This document shows, in pieces, positions 1 through 6,913 of a DNA stretch of 35,572 bases. This DNA comes from CAZGSG01 sp964528095 (GTDB taxonomy: Bacteria > Bacteroidota > Bacteroidia > Chitinophagales > Chitinophagaceae), in contig CAZGSG010000019.1 in NCBI GenBank assembly GCA_964528095.1, positions 1-35,572 of the forward strand, in the 5' to 3' direction. Every line of letters begins with the position of its first letter. Position 1 is the first letter of the stretch. Under the pieces are notes generated by a model. It worked only from the letters and a program-made list of their open reading frames with translations. It was not told the origin of the DNA and made no database searches. A program made the translations under genes and the position numbers.

Positions 1-245
1 TAAAGAGTTAACAGAGCGTTTTCACTGACGTGAAAACAGCACCCTGATCAACGACCGCTTTTTCACGCAGTGAAAAATCTCCTTAGCTCATTTCATCTCA
101 TAATAAAGCATATGCAAATAGCTCAGGTCTGTCTTGGCTCATTTACTCCTTAGCTCTGTGTGAAAGCCCTTACATATATTTAAGCTTACGGAGAGAATTA
201 TACAATTCCATTTAGTGAGGTTCAGTCCTATAGTAGCTAAGGAGT
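1..245 (+). repeat. Intergenic repeat family, left-end copy
   Basis: This stretch is non-coding and matches, in inverted orientation, the block at 35085-35331 over nearly its whole length. It holds two hairpin palindromes: GTTTTCAC-TGAC-GTGAAAAC at 18-37 and TTTTTCAC-GCA-GTGAAAAA at 59-77. The word CTCCTTAGCTC, or its complement GAGCTAAGGAG, recurs near 80, 140 and 235. A core at about 137-232 includes TTTAAGCTTACGGAGAG and AATTATACAATT and is also present at 35440-35572. The window begins inside the repeat, so its true outer edge is not visible. No reading frame or transposase is associated. 246-355 upstream of the first gene shows nothing else I recognise. Confidence 0.85.
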
Positions 246-355
246 GAAATTTCTTACTAAAATCTTAACCTCGAAAATGGGAACATCGAGCCCGGATTAC
301 ACATTTTATGTTTCCTTTAAAGAATTTTCAATCCAACTTTACGTTATTACCGTGC

Positions 356-907
356 ATGAAAAATTTCTTTACCTGTTTTATTGTCTTTTTACTGTTTGTG
401 CCCTTCGCTACCCGGGCACAGGACAAAGACGATCAGCTCATCGAGTGGTCTCCTGCCAGAAAGCTGACCTGGGACGACTATAAAGGCAAACCAAACCCGG
501 CCAGTGAAGCAGCTGCCTCAACCACCACCCATCTTGGAATTGAATACAATATGCGGAATAATGGTTTTTCGTATGCTATTACCAGTAAATTTTCGCAGAC
601 AAGATCCTGGGGCCGGCATAAAAATGAGTATATCCTGGCACATGAACAGGGGCATTTTGATATCGCCGAGATTTTTGCGCGCAAACTGCATAAAGAACTG
701 CAAGGTTATCAATTCAATAAGAACAGCTACAAGACAGACCTGGCTAAAATATATGATACTATCCTGGATGAAAAAGAATCCATGCAAAATTCATATGATG
801 AACAGACCAACCATAGTATCAATAAAGAAAAACAGGCCGAATGGATAAAGAAGATTGCAAATATGCTTGAGGGCTTAAACAAGTATGCTGATTACGCTAC
901 GCATTAA
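356..907 (+). CDS. Exported DUF922-family protein with HExxH motif
   Basis: The 183-residue product starts with a Sec signal peptide (a lysine, a long hydrophobic run, then the likely cleavage region ATRAQ near residue 21). The key motif is HEQGHFDIAE at residues 96-105, an HExxH zinc-binding pattern typical of DUF922 proteins, which are thought to be metallopeptidase-like; the actual substrate is not known. An aspartate- and tryptophan-rich segment (LTWDDYKGKP, near 37-46) precedes it and is also usual for the family. I chose the ATG at 356 rather than 308 because the signal peptide begins there. The stop codon abuts the stop of the convergent lipoprotein gene with no spacer. Likely acts in the periplasm. 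Confidence 0.82.
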   Translation: MKNFFTCFIVFLLFVPFATRAQDKDDQLIEWSPARKLTWDDYKGKPNPASEAAASTTTHLGIEYNMRNNGFSYAITSKFSQTRSWGRHKNEYILAHEQGHFDIAEIFARKLHKELQGYQFNKNSYKTDLAKIYDTILDEKESMQNSYDEQTNHSINKEKQAEWIKKIANMLEGLNKYADYATH

Positions 908-1333
908 TTATTCTTCTTCAACTAAAAAAACCAGCGGCTGCATTCGATAGGATCTTATTGAGGGATAAAATTCCGTATCAATATCCCAATCAGCTTTATA
1001 ATTCTTCACTACCTCTGCTGCAAGTTGAGCAAGACCATAGCCAGGGTCTTTAAAAATTTTTACAGTATCTATTTTACGATTCTGCCCGATAGAGAATTGA
1101 ATATAAACCCTGTATTTGCCTGCAGGAATAGCTGCTGTTTGGATAGAGTCGAGTGCGAGATTTTCTTGCAGATATTTTACCCAGGCTTCTCTTTCTGTAT
1201 TAGCATGCTGTGGGCGAGCAGGTATTGTCTTAGCTATTTCTTCTTTGGCTATAAACGCTTGATCATTTAAAAACTGTTTGGTGCAGCTTGAGAAAATCAA
1301 AACAACAGCTATTAAAATGAAGAGTCGTCGCAT
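908..1333 (-). CDS. Lipoprotein with TonB C-terminal-like domain
   Basis: The 141-residue product has a lipoprotein signal peptide with lipobox FSSC, putting the lipidated cysteine near residue 17. Residues about 50-140 resemble a TonB C-terminal domain: a helix (WVKYLQENL), then a strand with a basic turn (YRVYIQFSIGQNRKIDTVKI), a helix (LAQLAAEVVKNY), and a closing strand ending in PLVFLV. Unlike true TonB it has no N-terminal membrane anchor or proline-rich linker, so an energy-transducing role is unlikely; many Bacteroidota carry such TonB-like domains in envelope proteins of unknown role. It converges on the DUF922 gene and diverges from the small lipoprotein gene at 1447. The function remains open. 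Confidence 0.7.
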   Translation of the reverse strand: MRRLFILIAVVLIFSSCTKQFLNDQAFIAKEEIAKTIPARPQHANTEREAWVKYLQENLALDSIQTAAIPAGKYRVYIQFSIGQNRKIDTVKIFKDPGYGLAQLAAEVVKNYKADWDIDTEFYPSIRSYRMQPLVFLVEEE

Positions 1334-1446
1334 AAACAGGTAGTTTATAAGATATGAGACACCCGTCTGCTAATTTTCCATATACTATAAAAATGACGCA
1401 ACGTTTTTATAAACCCGCTTGTCAACAGTTCATAAAATATACCTCT

Positions 1447-1869
1447 ATGAAATACGCTCTGTTAGCTTTTATTTTTTGTAGTGTTATACTCAGTTCCTGC
1501 TCTACAAAAAATTGTGATTGCGTGGAACCTCCGCGTACCTGGAAGATATATAAAATGACAGATCGCACAGGAGGAGTTGCAGGTACCAGCGTGAGCCTGA
1601 CCGATGAACAGAAAAATTCTGTGTTGAGTATTTCGTCGTATGGAGAGTTCTCCTGTAAGAATACTGTAACGGGTGTAGAGGTAAGCGGTTTGTATACCCT
1701 TAGTACGATCAATTCTCTTTATGGAGAAAAACCGCGTATCATTTTCAGCCCTAATCTTCCCATCTTAAATAATGATTTTCATATAATACTGAATAGCACC
1801 AACACCCTGCTGGTACTGGGAGATAATGTAAGCGATGGATATTCCACTACGTTTACCGTAACACCATAG
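1447..1869 (+). CDS. Small putative lipoprotein
   Basis: This gene encodes 140 residues. The N-terminus is a lipoprotein signal peptide with lipobox LSSC near residue 18 (MKYALLAFIFCSVILSSC). The ATG at 1447 was preferred to the one at 1354 because the signal peptide starts exactly there. The mature part is predicted to be mostly beta strands; WKIYKMTDRTGG near its start and a later GEFSCKN stretch recall the small lipocalin-like lipoproteins frequent in Bacteroidota, but I cannot assign a family. The gene diverges from 908-1333 across about 110 bp and converges on the kinase gene at 1906. Its likely location is the envelope, anchored by lipid. Confidence 0.6.
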   Translation: MKYALLAFIFCSVILSSCSTKNCDCVEPPRTWKIYKMTDRTGGVAGTSVSLTDEQKNSVLSISSYGEFSCKNTVTGVEVSGLYTLSTINSLYGEKPRIIFSPNLPILNNDFHIILNSTNTLLVLGDNVSDGYSTTFTVTP

Positions 1870-1905
1870 CTATCACGCAATATTAAATATTACTGTAAAT
1901 ACAGG

Positions 1906-2541
1906 TTAGAACAAACCGTATAACTGAGCATCTACTTTTGAGATGATCTCACCCAGGTCTTCTTCTTTCTCAGCAAATTTGTTCTTGTCTACATCGATCA
2001 CCAGCAACTGGCCTTCATTATAACTGCCGATCCATTTGTTGTAGTATTCATTCAGCCGTTTGAGATAATCCAGGCGGATATTCTCTTCATATTCCCTGCC
2101 TCTTTTTTGTATCTGTCCTACCAGGGTAGGTACCGAAGCATTCAGATAGATCAGCAGGTCAGGAGGCTGAACCAGCGTTTTGAGTGTTTGGAAAAAATGA
2201 AAATAGTTATCGAAATCCCTTTTGCTCATCAATCCCATTTCGTGCAGGTTAGGAGCAAAGATGTTCGCATCTTCATAGATCGTACGATCCTGTATAATGG
2301 TTTCCGTACCTCTTTGTATTTCCACCAGCTGTTGCAGGCGGCTATTCAGGAAATAGATCTGTAGATTAAAACTCCAACGTGGCATATCCTCGTAGAAATC
2401 CATCAGGTAGGGATTGTGATCCACATCTTCGAAATTTGGTATCCATTTGTAATGCTTACTCAGCATTTCTGTCAATGTTGTCTTACCGGCACCAATATTA
2501 CCCGCTACAGCGATATGTTTTGGTTTCTTAGTTTTTGCCAT
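1906..2541 (-). CDS. Deoxynucleoside kinase
   Basis: The product (211 residues) is a deoxynucleoside kinase of the dCK/dGK/dAK family, which phosphorylates deoxynucleosides with ATP for nucleotide salvage in the cytoplasm. Residues 14-22 form the P-loop GNIGAGKTT. DRTIYED at 85-91 is the family's DRS-like motif that binds substrate and Mg. A later arginine-rich lid (QKRGREYEE, near 145-153) closes over ATP. Length and motif order are normal. The start at 2541 places the P-loop at the usual distance from the N-terminus. It is separated by about 120 bp from trpS upstream on the same strand, so the two could be cotranscribed, but no clear signal shows this. The base preference (dAdo, dGuo or dCyd) cannot be read from the sequence. 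Confidence 0.9.
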   Translation of the reverse strand: MAKTKKPKHIAVAGNIGAGKTTLTEMLSKHYKWIPNFEDVDHNPYLMDFYEDMPRWSFNLQIYFLNSRLQQLVEIQRGTETIIQDRTIYEDANIFAPNLHEMGLMSKRDFDNYFHFFQTLKTLVQPPDLLIYLNASVPTLVGQIQKRGREYEENIRLDYLKRLNEYYNKWIGSYNEGQLLVIDVDKNKFAEKEEDLGEIISKVDAQLYGLF

Positions 2542-2662
2542 CTTGCTCTTTATCTTTTCCTAATAATTATTGCGCAAACAATCTGTTGTCTTGTTCAATC
2601 CCCAGTTCCTGGTCATTCACCAGGTACCTAAAGTAAGTGAATTTTACCTACAAAAAGACAGT

Positions 2663-3667
2663 TTAGAAATATTTCAACCCCATTAATTCTCTTGCTTTTT
2701 CAAGTGTTATCCGGGCGCTTGCCCTTGCTTTTTCCTGGCCCATTTCCACCACCTGGCGCAGGTATTTTTCATCATGATAAATGCTTTCCGCTTTTTCCCG
2801 GATGGGGCTAATGAATTTAACCATATCCTCAGCCAGTTGTTTTTTCATATCCCCGTAACGGATTGAACAATTATTGAAATCATCCTCATATTTTTTCAGT
2901 ACCTCGTTTGTACTAACGAGTTTCATGAGCATAAAGATATTTTCGATATAGTCAGGCTTTTGTGCATTCTTTTCCAGGGGGCCTGAATCGGTTTTGGCTT
3001 TTTTAATTTTGTTGAGAATGGCCTCGTCTGTATCTACCAGATAGATCGTCGCGTTCTGGTTCTCACTTTTACTCATTTTACCTGTTCCATCAAGGCTGGG
3101 CACTTTCACCAGCTCCTCACCATAATTAAAACCAAGCGGCTCAGGGAACAGTTCGGTATAGCGGTAATTGAAGCGTTGGGCAAAATTCCTGGCCATTTCC
3201 AGGTTCTGCTCCTGGTCTTTACCCACAGGAACATATTTAGCCCGGTGCACCAGGATATCCGCAGCCTGTAATACAGGATAGGTAAGCAGGCCGGCATTTA
3301 CATTCTCCGGCTGCATCCGTACTTTATCCTTAAAGGTGGTGGTCTTTTCCAATTCACCCTTGTAAGCCAGCATGTTCAGCAAGAGGTAGAGTTCCGATAT
3401 TTCCGGAATGGTACTTTGCAGGTACAGGCAGGCTTTCTCCGGGTTGAGACCGCAGGCGATATTTTCTGCCAATACCCGCATCACACTACCTCTCAGCAGT
3501 TTTGTATCGGGGTGGGTGGTCAGAGAATGCCAGTCGGCCACCATAAAATAACAATTAAATTCATCCTGCATCCGTACGTAGTTCCTTACTGCTCCGAAAT
3601 AATTTCCCAGGTGTAAAAACCCGGTAGGCCGGATGCCGCTCATTACTATTTCTTTATTCGCTGTCAT
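2663..3667 (-). CDS. trpS: Tryptophanyl-tRNA synthetase
   Basis: This 334-residue class Ic aminoacyl-tRNA synthetase charges tRNA-Trp with tryptophan using ATP. The HIGH-equivalent motif lies at residues 19-22 (HLGN, within TGFLHLGNYFGA) and the KMSKS loop is perfect at 197-201. Other hallmarks include GKDQEQNLEMAR (about 149-160), which belongs to the Trp-binding site. Length is standard for bacterial TrpS. The start at 3667 leaves a short N-terminus before the first strand (EIVMSGIRPTG), as usual. It is divergent from gatC, with about 110 bp between the start codons; a TATCTTCG sequence a few bases upstream of the ATG resembles the Bacteroidota -7 element but lacks a clear TTG partner. Confidence 0.97.
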   Translation of the reverse strand: MTANKEIVMSGIRPTGFLHLGNYFGAVRNYVRMQDEFNCYFMVADWHSLTTHPDTKLLRGSVMRVLAENIACGLNPEKACLYLQSTIPEISELYLLLNMLAYKGELEKTTTFKDKVRMQPENVNAGLLTYPVLQAADILVHRAKYVPVGKDQEQNLEMARNFAQRFNYRYTELFPEPLGFNYGEELVKVPSLDGTGKMSKSENQNATIYLVDTDEAILNKIKKAKTDSGPLEKNAQKPDYIENIFMLMKLVSTNEVLKKYEDDFNNCSIRYGDMKKQLAEDMVKFISPIREKAESIYHDEKYLRQVVEMGQEKARASARITLEKARELMGLKYF

Positions 3668-3765
3668 GGGGCGGCGAAGATAAGCAAATCGAAGAGTTGG
3701 ACAGTATCTCTCCCCTATGGAAATCCTGGGCCCCGTGCCCTGGCTGCTGATTCACAATTGCAAAC

Positions 3766-3773
3766 TATATTTG
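3766..3773 (+). promoter_or_regulatory. Candidate -7 promoter element for gatC
   Basis: TATATTTG fits the Bacteroidota -7 consensus TAnnTTTG exactly and ends 4 bases before the gatC ATG. If it is used, the transcript would start at or next to the start codon and be essentially leaderless. No TTG lies at the ideal upstream distance, so support is partial. Confidence 0.45.
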
Positions 3774-3777
3774 CTTC

Positions 3778-4068
3778 ATGGAAGTGAACAACACAATGGT
3801 GGATAAACTGGCCCACCTGGCCAGACTAAAATTCAATGATGCGGAAAAAACGGAGATCAAAGCTGACCTCCAGCGCATGATCGCTTTCGTAGAAAAATTA
3901 AACGAACTTGACCTGGAGGGTGTCGAACCTCTTCTACATATGAGCGACGAAATAAATGTGCTGAGAGAAGATGAAGTAAAAGGATCCATATCCAGAGAGG
4001 AAGCACTTCAGAACGCCCCTCTGCATGATGCGCAGTTTTTCAAAGTCCCTAAAGTCATCAAAAAATAG
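3778..4068 (+). CDS. gatC: Asp-tRNA(Asn)/Glu-tRNA(Gln) amidotransferase subunit C
   Basis: GatC is the small subunit of the GatCAB amidotransferase, which converts misacylated Asp-tRNA(Asn) or Glu-tRNA(Gln) to the correct amidated form. The 96-residue product has the full family pattern: N-terminal helices beginning VDKLAHLARLKF (8-19), a central helix MIAFVEKLNELDLEGVEPL, then the acidic segment and the closing APLHDAQFFKVPKVI that wraps GatA. Length is normal. gatA and gatB are not next to it; the following gene is an ABC ATPase 43 bp downstream on the same strand. The first ATG, just behind a TAnnTTTG element, was chosen as start. Confidence 0.93.
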   Translation: MEVNNTMVDKLAHLARLKFNDAEKTEIKADLQRMIAFVEKLNELDLEGVEPLLHMSDEINVLREDEVKGSISREEALQNAPLHDAQFFKVPKVIKK

Positions 4069-4111
4069 TATCGTGAATCTGTCTTCTTCCTTATAATTTT
4101 TAACGCTTACC

Positions 4112-4836
4112 ATGAATTCCATCATACATGTTGAAAAGATACGCAAGAGCTACATCATGGGTAAGAATACACTTGAGGTGCTGAAGGGGCTCGATCTCGA
4201 TATTCATAAAAATGAGTACGTAGCGCTTATGGGGCCATCGGGATCCGGGAAAAGCACGCTCATGAACATAATTGGTTGCCTCGATTCTCCCAGTGGAGGT
4301 ACTTATATCCTGAACGGACAGGACGTAAGTAAAATGGAAGATAATGCACTTGCCGAAGTACGTAATAAAGAAATCGGGTTTGTATTCCAGCAGTTCAATC
4401 TACTGCCTCGTCTCACTGCACTGGAGAATGTCGCTTTACCACTTGTATATGCGGGCATGAGCAAAAAACAACGTACGGAAAAAGCCATGCACGTACTGGG
4501 CATGGTAAACCTGACAGACAGGAGCCATCACAAACCAAATGAATTAAGCGGCGGACAATCACAACGTGTGGCAATAGCAAGGGCGCTGGTGAATGATCCG
4601 GCTATTATTCTCGCANNNNNNNNNNTCTCGCGTATGAGCGTAAAGGTAATCTGGATACAAAGACCTCTTATGAGATCATGGGTATTTTTGGTGCCATCCA
4701 CAGCGGGAGCAATACGGTAGTGCTGGTCACTCATGAAGAAGATATTGCCAACCATGCGCACCGGGTGGTACGTCTGCGAGATGGCGTGATAGAAAGCGAT
4801 CATCCTACTGCAAAAATAGTTACCTCACATTCCTGA
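4112..4836 (+). CDS. ABC transporter ATP-binding protein (MacB/LolD type), split by an artefactual gap
   Basis: This is the nucleotide-binding subunit of a MacB/LolD-type exporter or lipoprotein transporter. It has Walker A GPSGSGKST at residues 41-49, Q-loop FVFQQFNLLP (90-99), signature LSGGQ (145-149) and an H-loop (LVTHEE). A run of 10 Ns at 4616-4625 appears to break the frame, yet removing the Ns and a 6-base overlap (TCTCGC) restores one 235-residue reading frame ending at 4836. The flank then reads ILAYERKGNLD where the family has LADEPTGNLD, so the Walker B/D-loop codons next to the gap are probably low-quality bases. The gene is very probably intact in the organism. Its permease is not adjacent. 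Confidence 0.88.
4616..4625. other. 10-N assembly gap inside the ABC ATPase gene
   Basis: The bases left of the Ns end in TTCTCGCA and the bases right of them begin TCTCGCG, so the two contig ends share TCTCGC and very likely overlap rather than being separated by unknown sequence. Collapsing the overlap rejoins the reading frame. Confidence 0.85.
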
Positions 4837-4907
4837 ATAAATTCAACCAGTCTTATTAAGTAAATTACATCGCTTTCAACCCGTATTAAATCCGGGAAGC
4901 GTTAGTT

Positions 4908-5468
4908 ATGGCATTTAAAATATATACAAAGACAGGAGACAAGGGTACCACCTCTTTGATCGGCGGTACAAAAGTCTCTAAAAGTCATCTCCGTATCGAG
5001 GCGTATGGAACAGTAGATGAACTCAATTCCTATATTGGTCTTTGCCGCGATATGGTGAGCGACGAACAAACCCGTAAAATTTTATTGGAAACCCAGGACC
5101 GTCTTTTTACTGTAGGAGCTGCCCTGGCCTGTGACCCCGAGAAAGAACCAAAGATGAAAATCCCGGATCTGAAAGAGTCCGATATAACTATATTGGAAAA
5201 TGAGATAGACAGGATGAACGATGAATTGCCGCCCATGAAAAGTTTTATATTACCAGGCGGTCATGTCGCTGTTTCGCAATTGCATATCGCACGTTGTGTT
5301 TGCAGACGCGCGGAAAGATGCTGCGTAAGACTTGGTGAAGAAAATCATGAAACAGTTCCCATTGTTCAAAAATACCTGAACCGGCTGAGTGATTATTTAT
5401 TTGTGCTGGCAAGATATACGGCACAGCTGGCAGGCGCTGAGGAAATACCGTGGAAGCCACGGGTATGA
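4908..5468 (+). CDS. Cob(I)yrinic acid a,c-diamide adenosyltransferase, PduO type
   Basis: The enzyme transfers the adenosyl group of ATP to Co(I) corrinoids to make adenosylcobalamin in the cytoplasm. The 186 residues show the PduO/MMAB pattern: ATP-binding YTKTGDKGTTSLIGG at 6-20, YGTVDELNS near 33-41, FILPGG, a basic helix CRRAERCC and YLNRLSDYLFVLARY near the C-terminus, where the Asn and Arg/Asp residues of the active site sit. Length is normal for a stand-alone enzyme. It follows the ABC ATPase by about 70 bp on the same strand and converges on the LolD-like gene. No other B12 gene or riboswitch is visible here. Confidence 0.93.
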   Translation: MAFKIYTKTGDKGTTSLIGGTKVSKSHLRIEAYGTVDELNSYIGLCRDMVSDEQTRKILLETQDRLFTVGAALACDPEKEPKMKIPDLKESDITILENEIDRMNDELPPMKSFILPGGHVAVSQLHIARCVCRRAERCCVRLGEENHETVPIVQKYLNRLSDYLFVLARYTAQLAGAEEIPWKPRV

Positions 5469-5472
5469 GGTT

Positions 5473-5545
5473 GAATTAAAAATTAAAAAATACATTCCGA
5501 AAGTAGGGAGCTGTTTTTGAATTTTGCATTTGTAATTTTTAATTC
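5473..5545. terminator. AT-rich inverted repeat between convergent genes
   Basis: GAATTAAAAATTA (5473-5485) and TAATTTTTAATTC (5533-5545) are perfect complements, with further imperfect pairing inside. The position between two convergent stops suggests a bidirectional terminator, although the stem is AT-only and therefore weak. Confidence 0.4.
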
Positions 5546-5576
5546 GAAAAAGGTGAGTATCCGCCCTTCCCGACTC

Positions 5577-6227
5577 CTACACAATCCTTCCATCCTTCAT
5601 ATAAAGAACACGGTCACTCAGGGTAGCCAGTTCCTCGTTATGGGTTACGATAAGAAAGGTTTGCCCAAACTGATCACGCAATTGAAAGAATAGCTGGTGC
5701 AGTTCTTTTGCATTGGCCGTATCCAGGTTACCGGTCGGTTCGTCTGCAAATACGATATCAGGCTTATTGATGAGGGCCCGGGCAACCGCCACTCTTTGCT
5801 GTTCCCCACCACTCATTTCATTCGGTTTATTCTCCATACGATGAGAAAGACCAAGCATGGCAAGTAATTTTTCTGCCTCGGCTTTTACTTCCAGTTTTTT
5901 TCTTCCTGCAAGCCAGCCCGGGATACAAACATTTTCAAGGGCGGTAAACTCGGGTAATAAGTGATGAAACTGGAATACGAAGCCGATATGCTTATTTCTA
6001 AATGCGGCCAGTTTGGTGCCCGCGAGTGAATTGACCTGGGTATTGTTCATGGATACAGAACCTGTATCGGCCTTGTCCAATGTGCCGAGAATGTGCAGCA
6101 GGGTGCTTTTGCCGGAACCTGAAGGCCCTACGATCGCAACGACCTCACCTTTCCTGATCTCCATATCTACGCCCCTGAGGACTTCTACAGTGCCGTATCT
6201 TTTATGAATGTTTTTACCTGTTATCAT
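5577..6227 (-). CDS. lolD: LolD-like ABC transporter ATP-binding protein
   Basis: The 216-residue ATPase belongs to the LolD/MacB subfamily; LolD powers release of lipoproteins from the inner membrane for the outer membrane. All motifs are intact: Walker A GPSGSGKST (34-42), Q-loop FVFQFHHLLPEFTALENV (83-100, typical of LolD), signature MSGGEQQR (138-145), Walker B with D-loop VFADEPTGNLD (159-169) and H-loop IVTHNEE. Length matches LolD. The permease LolC/E is not adjacent, so the exact substrate is inferred from family alone; it could serve another MacB-like exporter. It converges on the adenosyltransferase gene. The 296 bp from its start to the DUF2795 gene hold only that gene's promoter and leader, as far as I can see. 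Confidence 0.85.
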   Translation of the reverse strand: MITGKNIHKRYGTVEVLRGVDMEIRKGEVVAIVGPSGSGKSTLLHILGTLDKADTGSVSMNNTQVNSLAGTKLAAFRNKHIGFVFQFHHLLPEFTALENVCIPGWLAGRKKLEVKAEAEKLLAMLGLSHRMENKPNEMSGGEQQRVAVARALINKPDIVFADEPTGNLDTANAKELHQLFFQLRDQFGQTFLIVTHNEELATLSDRVLYMKDGRIV

Positions 6228-6434
6228 CTGTTCAAATCATGTTTGATCGCCCAAATATCCTTAAAAGCAGGCCACTGGCAAGGTTTTTTGACGGGGAATC
6301 GCCGTTTTTATACATGTCATCTTTTTTGCCGAACCAAACACGCTGGAAATTGTTCTGTTTTTTCCGGTTACCCTGTTTCCCCGAACCTTTATTTTTTTAA
6401 GAAAGTTTTCAAATAGGGTGGAACAACTAATGAT

Positions 6435-6464
6435 TTGGAAAATTCGTTAATACAGTTACTTTTG
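6435..6464 (+). promoter_or_regulatory. Bacteroidota-type promoter of the DUF2795 gene
   Basis: TTG at 6435-6437 is followed after 19 bases by TACTTTTG at 6457-6464, a full match to the TTG-N19-TAnnTTTG primary sigma factor promoter of this phylum. The expected leader before the ATG at 6524 is about 55 bases. Confidence 0.75.
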
Positions 6465-6523
6465 CGGAAAATTGGGGTTTTCAAATTCCTGGAATCCTGA
6501 TTAAAAAATAAAACCCTGAGAAG

Positions 6524-6745
6524 ATGTTTTGGACTTTAGAATTAGCTTCGTATCTCGAAGATGCCCCCTGGCCAGCCACCAAAGATGAACTGATCGATTA
6601 CTCGATTCGTAGCGGTGCGCCTATTGAAGTAGTCGAAAATCTCCAGGAACTGGAAGATGAAGGCGATGTATATGAGACCATTGAAGACATCTGGCCTGAT
6701 TATCCCACCCAGGATGATTTCCTGTTCAATGAAGATGAATATTAA
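6524..6745 (+). CDS. DUF2795 family small acidic protein
   Basis: This 73-residue protein is strongly acidic and highly characteristic of Bacteroidota: WPATKDELIDYSIRSGAP, then VVENLQELEDEGDVYETI, and the ending DFLFNEDEY. The N-terminal part resembles the DUF2795 fold, a small helical domain found in proteins of unknown function. It is monocistronic here: its own promoter lies about 60 bases upstream and a strong terminator follows 50 bases downstream. Such isolated, well-expressed, conserved small genes often encode abundant cytoplasmic proteins, but no molecular role is established that I know of. Confidence 0.88.
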   Translation: MFWTLELASYLEDAPWPATKDELIDYSIRSGAPIEVVENLQELEDEGDVYETIEDIWPDYPTQDDFLFNEDEY

Positions 6746-6794
6746 CAGCTAGTAACTTATCAAGGATACCTGGCGCAACGCGTCAACAAAGCAG

Positions 6795-6822
6795 AGCCTC
6801 CAACTGGAGGCTTTACTTTTTA
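6795..6822 (+). terminator. Rho-independent terminator after the DUF2795 gene
   Basis: AGCCTCC and GGAGGCT form a 7-bp stem with loop AACT (6795-6812), followed by TTACTTTTTA. It lies about 50 bases after the DUF2795 stop and serves the plus strand. Confidence 0.85.
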
Positions 6823-6913
6823 TAGGAAAATGCTGGTATATAAATAGAATTCGCGATAAGAATCAGGAATTCGAGCTTGCACCTCATCTGGCTGATCATA
6901 TCATGTGCCTGCT

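Noticed and set aside
4112..4836. Frameshifted pseudogene of an ABC ATPase
   Set aside because: The break coincides with Ns and is removed by a 6-base overlap; the remainder is conserved to the C-terminus.
6261..6460. Open frame of about 65 codons upstream of the LolD-like gene (minus strand)
   Set aside because: It has no suitable start codon and the translated composition does not resemble a protein domain.
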